Positions 6,598-10,151 of a stretch of 10,151 bases of DNA are shown here, piece after piece. The notes beneath the pieces were generated by a model that worked only from the letters and a program-made list of their open reading frames with translations, did no database searches and was not told the DNA's origin. A program made the position numbers and the translations under genes. The stretch covers positions 7,842-17,992 of the forward strand of contig DBFL01000043.1 of the NCBI GenBank assembly GCA_002294285.1. The letters are read 5' to 3'. Positions within the stretch are counted from its first letter, which is position 1, and each line of letters opens with the position of its first letter. The DNA comes from Candidatus Neomicrothrix sp. UBA881 (lineage in GTDB: Bacteria > Actinomycetota > Acidimicrobiia > Acidimicrobiales > MedAcidi-G1).

Positions 6598-7035
6598 TCA
6601 AATTTCAATCATCAATGTTGCCGGACCATCATTAATCAGTTCTACTTGCATATGTTCACGAAATCTTCCTGTTTCTACAACTACTCCAGCTGCTTTTACG
6701 CCCTCTACTACTCTTTCAATTAGGGGTTCAGCATGGTCAGGTGCTGCAGCCGCTGACCATCCTGGTCGACGCCCTTTAGAGGTATCTCCGTAAAGAGTGA
6801 ACTGGCTCACAATCAAAATTTCTCCATCAACGTCGATAACAGATTTATTCATCACACCATTTTCATCGTCCATAATTCTTAAAGAAACAATTTTTTTTAC
6901 TAGTTGATCAGACTCCTCAAAACTGTCTTCATGAGTTACACCTACAAAAACACATAATCCTTGAGCAATCGCACCTACTGTCTGATTTTCAACCCTTACA
7001 GTGGCTTTTACGACTCTTTGCACTAAAGCTCTCAT
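6598..7035 (-). CDS. dtd: D-aminoacyl-tRNA deacylase
   Basis: Dtd hydrolyses D-amino acids (and glycine mischarged on tRNA-Ala) from tRNA, a cytosolic proofreading step. The 145-residue length is typical. It starts MRALVQRVVKATVRV, as the family does. The two defining motifs are intact: SQFTLYGD at residues 77-84, and NDGPAT at 135-140, matching the NxGPxT motif that sets chiral selectivity. GRRPGWSAAAAP and FREHMQVELIN are also conserved. No Shine-Dalgarno precedes the ATG; on the minus strand TACTGT (7047-7042) lies 6 nt before it, compatible with a leaderless transcript. It is divergent from the glycosyltransferase gene across a 60-bp spacer and convergent with lnt. An A8 run in the coding strand (6891-6898) encodes part of Val-Lys-Lys-Ile and leaves the frame intact. 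Confidence 0.97.
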   Translation of the reverse strand: MRALVQRVVKATVRVENQTVGAIAQGLCVFVGVTHEDSFEESDQLVKKIVSLRIMDDENGVMNKSVIDVDGEILIVSQFTLYGDTSKGRRPGWSAAAAPDHAEPLIERVVEGVKAAGVVVETGRFREHMQVELINDGPATLMIEI

Positions 7036-7095
7036 AACTAAACAGTATCTAATTCATAGTGAGTAATCGGGAAAAAATCCAGCGAGAATGTTCTA
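7036..7095. promoter_or_regulatory. Divergent promoter region dtd / glycosyltransferase
   Basis: This 60-bp spacer must carry the start signals of two opposite genes. Toward dtd, TACTGT lies 6 nt before the ATG. Toward the glycosyltransferase, GAGAAT (7084-7089) lies 6 nt before its ATG at 7096 and matches TATAAT at four of six positions. Neither gene has a Shine-Dalgarno. I see no convincing -35 hexamers, so both assignments are tentative. Confidence 0.35.
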
Positions 7096-8376
7096 ATGCC
7101 TAATTCCGCGAATAGCACTGTTGATAGTGATCGTAGACTGCGCATTGCTTACCTCTCATACAGAGGTAAGCCACATTGCGGTGGTCAGGGTATCTACACG
7201 CGTCACTTAACTAAAGCTCTTACAGATTTGGGACACAGCGTTGTAGTGCTTTCAGGCCAACCATACCCGGAGTTGGACGAGCGTGTAGAACTAGTTCGTC
7301 TGCCAAGTCTAGATATCTTTAATGACCACTTTCCGATGAGAAAACCAAGAATTTGGGAATTGAAGACCAAATGGGACTTCGTAGAGGTAGCTAGTTTCAA
7401 CACAGGCAATTTTTCAGAACCACTATCGTTCAGCTTGAGGGCTTGGGAGTATTTGAAGTCAAGAAGAGACGAATTCGATCTTGTTCATGACAACCAGTGC
7501 TTAGGTTGGGGGTTAACACTTCTCCAAAAAGCCGGTTTTCCCCTACTATCCACTATTCACCATCCAATAACAGTTGACAGACGCCTTGAGATTGCACATT
7601 CAAGAACTCTTTTCGAGTCATTTTCAAAAAGACGTTGGTATGCATTTACAAAAATGCAAACTCGGGTAGCAAAACGTATGCACCGTGTTATGACTGTTTC
7701 AGAATCGTCAAAAGTTGACATATCAGCAGATCACAAGGTCGACCCTGAACGCATTCATGTCGTTCCCGTTGGTGTTGATCCTGAAATATTCGCGCCTGTT
7801 CAAGGAGTGCAAAGAAAACCCGGGATGATTCTTACAACTGCGAGTGCCGATGTAGCTATGAAAGGACTTAAATACCTCCTTGAAGCTATAGCAAAACTAA
7901 AAACTGAACGCGATGTTGAACTGGTAATTATCGGCAAACCCTCGGAAGGCAGTTCTTCTACGGATGTCATCGATGAACTCGGTTTAACTGATTGCGTGAG
8001 TTGGGTGCATGGAGTTTCTGATGATCGGATTGTTGAACTTTACAGTGAAGCAGAAATTGCTGTGGTCCCGTCTCTCTATGAAGGTTTCTCATTGCCTGCT
8101 ATTGAGGCTATGTCTTGTGGTGTCCCGTTAGTTACCACCACCGGTGGGGCTCTACCTGAAGTAGCCGGGCCTCATAACGAAACTTGTTTTCAAGTCCCAC
8201 CTGGTGACAGTGAAGCGCTGGCTTCAATGATTGGAAAAGTTCTGGATAACCCTGAAGATCAAGCAAGGGTTGGTGAAAACGGAAGACGTAGAGTCATTGA
8301 AAATTGGAGTTGGCACCATACGGCTTTGAGAACAGTGGAACAATACCGTTCTCTTCTATCTGAAAGCAAAGGATAG
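7096..8376 (+). CDS. Glycosyltransferase family 4 (GT-B fold)
   Basis: This 426-residue retaining GT4 enzyme should transfer a sugar from a nucleotide-sugar donor to an unknown acceptor on the cytosolic side. The N-terminal acceptor domain starts RIAYLSYRGKPHCGGQGIYTRHL, with the glycine-rich loop GGQG at residues 29-32. The C-terminal donor domain begins near TTASADVAMKGLKYLLEA (Lys256). It contains PSLYEGFSLPAIEAMSCG, with the EX7E pair Glu329 and Glu337 that binds the donor. I see no signal peptide or membrane helix. ATG 7096 lacks a ribosome binding site and appears to be the first gene of the unit. The methyltransferase gene begins 5 bp after its stop and the toroid gene follows, so the three probably share a pathway. 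A MshA-like or lipopolysaccharide-type GT4 is possible, but neither donor nor acceptor can be read from sequence. Confidence 0.92.
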   Translation: MPNSANSTVDSDRRLRIAYLSYRGKPHCGGQGIYTRHLTKALTDLGHSVVVLSGQPYPELDERVELVRLPSLDIFNDHFPMRKPRIWELKTKWDFVEVASFNTGNFSEPLSFSLRAWEYLKSRRDEFDLVHDNQCLGWGLTLLQKAGFPLLSTIHHPITVDRRLEIAHSRTLFESFSKRRWYAFTKMQTRVAKRMHRVMTVSESSKVDISADHKVDPERIHVVPVGVDPEIFAPVQGVQRKPGMILTTASADVAMKGLKYLLEAIAKLKTERDVELVIIGKPSEGSSSTDVIDELGLTDCVSWVHGVSDDRIVELYSEAEIAVVPSLYEGFSLPAIEAMSCGVPLVTTTGGALPEVAGPHNETCFQVPPGDSEALASMIGKVLDNPEDQARVGENGRRRVIENWSWHHTALRTVEQYRSLLSESKG

Positions 8377-8381
8377 TTGTC

Positions 8382-9131
8382 ATGTTGACTGCTGATTATG
8401 ACCTTTTAGGAGTTAAGTCTGGGGATCGAATTCTGGATATGGGTTGTGGCTTTGGGCGTCATGCATATGAAGCTTTAAGACGCGGGGCTTCAGTGGTCGC
8501 ATGTGATTTGGGTTTTGAGGAACTAAAGCAAGTCAGAGCAGTCGCGGGTGTGATGTATGAACAAGGTGAAATAGAACCCCCGATCGCAATAGAAACCACT
8601 AATGGAGATGCCACTAAACTGCCTTTTTCGGATCATTCTTTTGACCGAATTATTTGCTCTGAAGTCATGGAACACATTGATAACGATTCCATAGCTCTAA
8701 ATGAACTCGGTCGTGTTTTAAGCCCGGGAGGAACTATAGCTATCACAATCCCATCACGTTTCCCTGAAAAAATATGCTGGTCTCTTTCAGATGATTACTA
8801 CGCTCCGAAGGCGGTCGGGGGTCATGTTCGTATTTACAAAAGAAAAGAACTGACGAAAATGATTTCTGATACCGGACTGGAACCCAAGGGACACCACCGT
8901 GTTCATGCACTTCACAGTCCTTACTGGTGGCTTCGTTGCATAATAGGTCCAAATAAACCTATACAAGACAATTTTCTGGTCAGAATTTATCATCAGGTTC
9001 TTGCATGGGATATTGAGAAATCACCTTGGATAACTAGAGTTTTAGAAAAAATCCTTAGCCCTTTCTTGGGTAAAAGTTTGGTTATTTACGCATCTAAACC
9101 ACTACTGGAGGCTAATAATGTCTCTTCCTGA
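8382..9131 (+). CDS. Class I SAM-dependent methyltransferase
   Basis: This is a Rossmann-fold methyltransferase of the Methyltransf_11/25 type, 249 residues long. Motif I ILDMGCGFGRH has its Asp19-x-Gly21-x-Gly23-x-Gly25 SAM-binding loop close to the N-terminus. The acidic residue after strand 2 is Asp42 (VVACDLG). GDATKLPFSDHSFDRIICSEVMEHI gives the adenine-binding and motif IV segments, and RVLSPGGTIAITIPS is the motif V/VI strand. The C-terminal half, rich in Trp and Tyr (SPYWWLRCI, YHQVLAWDIEKSPW), likely forms the acceptor cap. ATG 8382 is the first available start after the glycosyltransferase stop and is preceded by AAAGGA. It overlaps the next gene by 14 bp. Co-expression with a GT4 suggests O-methylation of a sugar or glycolipid, but a quinone-like or other small-molecule target is not excluded. 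Confidence 0.9.
   Translation: MLTADYDLLGVKSGDRILDMGCGFGRHAYEALRRGASVVACDLGFEELKQVRAVAGVMYEQGEIEPPIAIETTNGDATKLPFSDHSFDRIICSEVMEHIDNDSIALNELGRVLSPGGTIAITIPSRFPEKICWSLSDDYYAPKAVGGHVRIYKRKELTKMISDTGLEPKGHHRVHALHSPYWWLRCIIGPNKPIQDNFLVRIYHQVLAWDIEKSPWITRVLEKILSPFLGKSLVIYASKPLLEANNVSS
9107..9111 (+). promoter_or_regulatory. Consensus Shine-Dalgarno fixing the toroid gene start
   Basis: GGAGG lies 6 nt before ATG 9118, inside the end of the methyltransferase gene. It is the strongest ribosome binding site in the window and fixes the start of the following gene despite the 14-bp overlap. Confidence 0.8.
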
Positions 9132-10151
9132 TGTTCCGAATGTAGTAAGTACTGAAGAGTTGGTTGCAACTGCTGAAGCAATCATTGATTGGCAACTTTC
9201 AGATGGAATGATCCCTTGGTTCCCAGGCGGTCATTCTGACCCTTGGAATCATGTGGAAGCAGCAATGGCACTTGCAGTAACAGGTCATTTAGATGCCGCA
9301 GAAAAAGCTTATGTGTGGTTACAAGACAATCAATTGCCAAATGGGGCATGGCATCACTACTACCTTGAAAACGGTGTCGAAGATCCAAAACATGACTCGA
9401 ACGTAGTCGCCTATGTTGCAACGGGAGTTTGGCATCACTGGCTTATGACTCATGACCGCGGTTTTCTTGAAACCATGTGGAAAGTCGTGGAACCTGCAAT
9501 CGATTTTGTGCTTGATCTACAGACTCCACGCGGGGAAATAATTTGGGCTATGCACCCCGATGGGACCCCCTGGTCTTATTCACTTCTTACAGGTTCATCA
9601 AGTATTTGCCACAGTTTACGCTGTGCGATTTCAACTGCTGAGGAACTAGGACATGAAAGACCGGACTGGGAATTGTCGCTTGCCAATCTTGCTCATGTCG
9701 TTCGTAAGTATCCTGACAAAGCATTTGCACCTAAAGAGAGGTGGGCGATGGATTGGTACTATCCGGTGCTCTCCGGAGTTGTTACTGGTGATCAAGGCAA
9801 ATCCATTCTTTCCGAAAAAGCGGAACTGTTCATTATGGAAGATATGGGAATCCGATGTGTCAGTGACCAGCCGTGGGTAACAACAGCTGAAACATGTGAA
9901 TGCTCAATTGCCTATCTAGTAGTTGGGGATAATCAAAAAGCTGAATCGCTTTTCCGTTGGAGCCAATTTATGAGGCAGTCAGATGGCCATTATTTGACTG
10001 GATTAGTGCACCCAGAAAAACAATCTTTCCCTGAAAATGAAAAAACAACCTATTCGGCAGCCGCTGTTATTCTGGCTGCTGACGCAATATCTCAATCAAG
10101 CCCTGCTTCAGGCATTTTTACAAACCGTGCTGGACTCCCTGAGATTATTAG
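9118..10151 (+). CDS. Alpha/alpha-toroid protein, prenyltransferase/squalene-cyclase-like or six-hairpin glycosidase-like (cut by window edge)
   Basis: The frame is open from ATG 9118 to the right edge, giving 344 residues with the C-terminus missing. It is rich in Trp, His and Tyr and has repeated helical segments with QW-like motifs: QLSDGMIPW (26-34), QLPNGAW (72-78), QTPRGEIIW (135-143) and QSDGHY (287-292). This pattern is typical of alpha/alpha toroids annotated as prenyltransferase or squalene oxidase-repeat proteins. No DxDD cyclisation motif is present in the visible part, so a true terpene cyclase is unlikely. The stretch FLETMWKVVEPAIDFVLDL and the conserved HPDGTPWSYSLLTGSSS resemble (alpha/alpha)6 glycosidases such as GH15, so sugar chemistry is an alternative. 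There is no signal peptide or membrane helix. It is the third gene of the GT4-methyltransferase unit, with a 14-bp overlap. The molecular function is unknown. Confidence 0.8.
   Translation, partial: MSLPDVPNVVSTEELVATAEAIIDWQLSDGMIPWFPGGHSDPWNHVEAAMALAVTGHLDAAEKAYVWLQDNQLPNGAWHHYYLENGVEDPKHDSNVVAYVATGVWHHWLMTHDRGFLETMWKVVEPAIDFVLDLQTPRGEIIWAMHPDGTPWSYSLLTGSSSICHSLRCAISTAEELGHERPDWELSLANLAHVVRKYPDKAFAPKERWAMDWYYPVLSGVVTGDQGKSILSEKAELFIMEDMGIRCVSDQPWVTTAETCECSIAYLVVGDNQKAESLFRWSQFMRQSDGHYLTGLVHPEKQSFPENEKTTYSAAAVILAADAISQSSPASGIFTNRAGLPEII

Noticed and set aside
6891..6898. An A8 run in the dtd coding strand, as a possible programmed slippage site.
   Set aside because: The in-frame product is already a complete, normal-length Dtd and there is no downstream frame that slippage would usefully join.

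Overview
The window looks like a housekeeping segment of a low-to-moderate GC actinobacterium. Marine or freshwater Acidimicrobiia-type lineages are my best guess. This rests on the variant HemE motif MRQAGRSLPEYR, an actinobacterial HelD-type ATPase, an actinobacterial-style patatin, Lnt, a GT4 glycosyltransferase with a 'GKPHCGGQGIY' start, and an AT-leaning base composition. The taxonomic call is inference; there is no rRNA or other marker to settle it. I see no IS element, integrase, tRNA, rRNA, CRISPR array or phage gene.

Layout. (1) Positions 1-1484, minus strand: the N-terminal 494 residues of a HelD/HelR-like superfamily 1 ATPase that acts on RNA polymerase; its C-terminus lies beyond the left edge. 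(2) Positions 1485-1620: a divergent regulatory region with a near-consensus sigma-70-type promoter pointing right and a 20-bp near-palindrome next to a TACAAT box pointing left. (3) 1621-2601: a patatin-like phospholipase. (4) 2656-6585: a tightly overlapping operon hemE-hemY-lnt, combining two consecutive heme-pathway steps with apolipoprotein N-acyltransferase. (5) 6598-7035, minus strand: dtd, convergent with lnt and divergent from what follows. (6) 7096 to the right edge: a three-gene operon of a GT4 glycosyltransferase, a class I SAM methyltransferase and an alpha/alpha-toroid protein with squalene-cyclase-like QW motifs, the last one cut by the window edge. No gene-free stretch exceeds 300 bases.

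How they fit together. HemE makes coproporphyrinogen III and HemY oxidises the porphyrinogen. Lnt completes triacylation of lipoproteins at the outer face of the cytoplasmic membrane. Dtd removes D-amino acids from mischarged tRNA. The GT4-methyltransferase-toroid cassette is the least explained part and probably makes or trims a methylated glycoside or glycolipid.

The two most interesting points are a serine where Lnt should have its catalytic cysteine, and the uncharacterised GT4-methyltransferase-toroid cassette. A weaker pattern is that the first gene of several transcription units lacks a Shine-Dalgarno and has a -10-like hexamer about 6 nt before its start, suggesting leaderless mRNAs, whereas internal operon genes have purine-rich ribosome binding sites.
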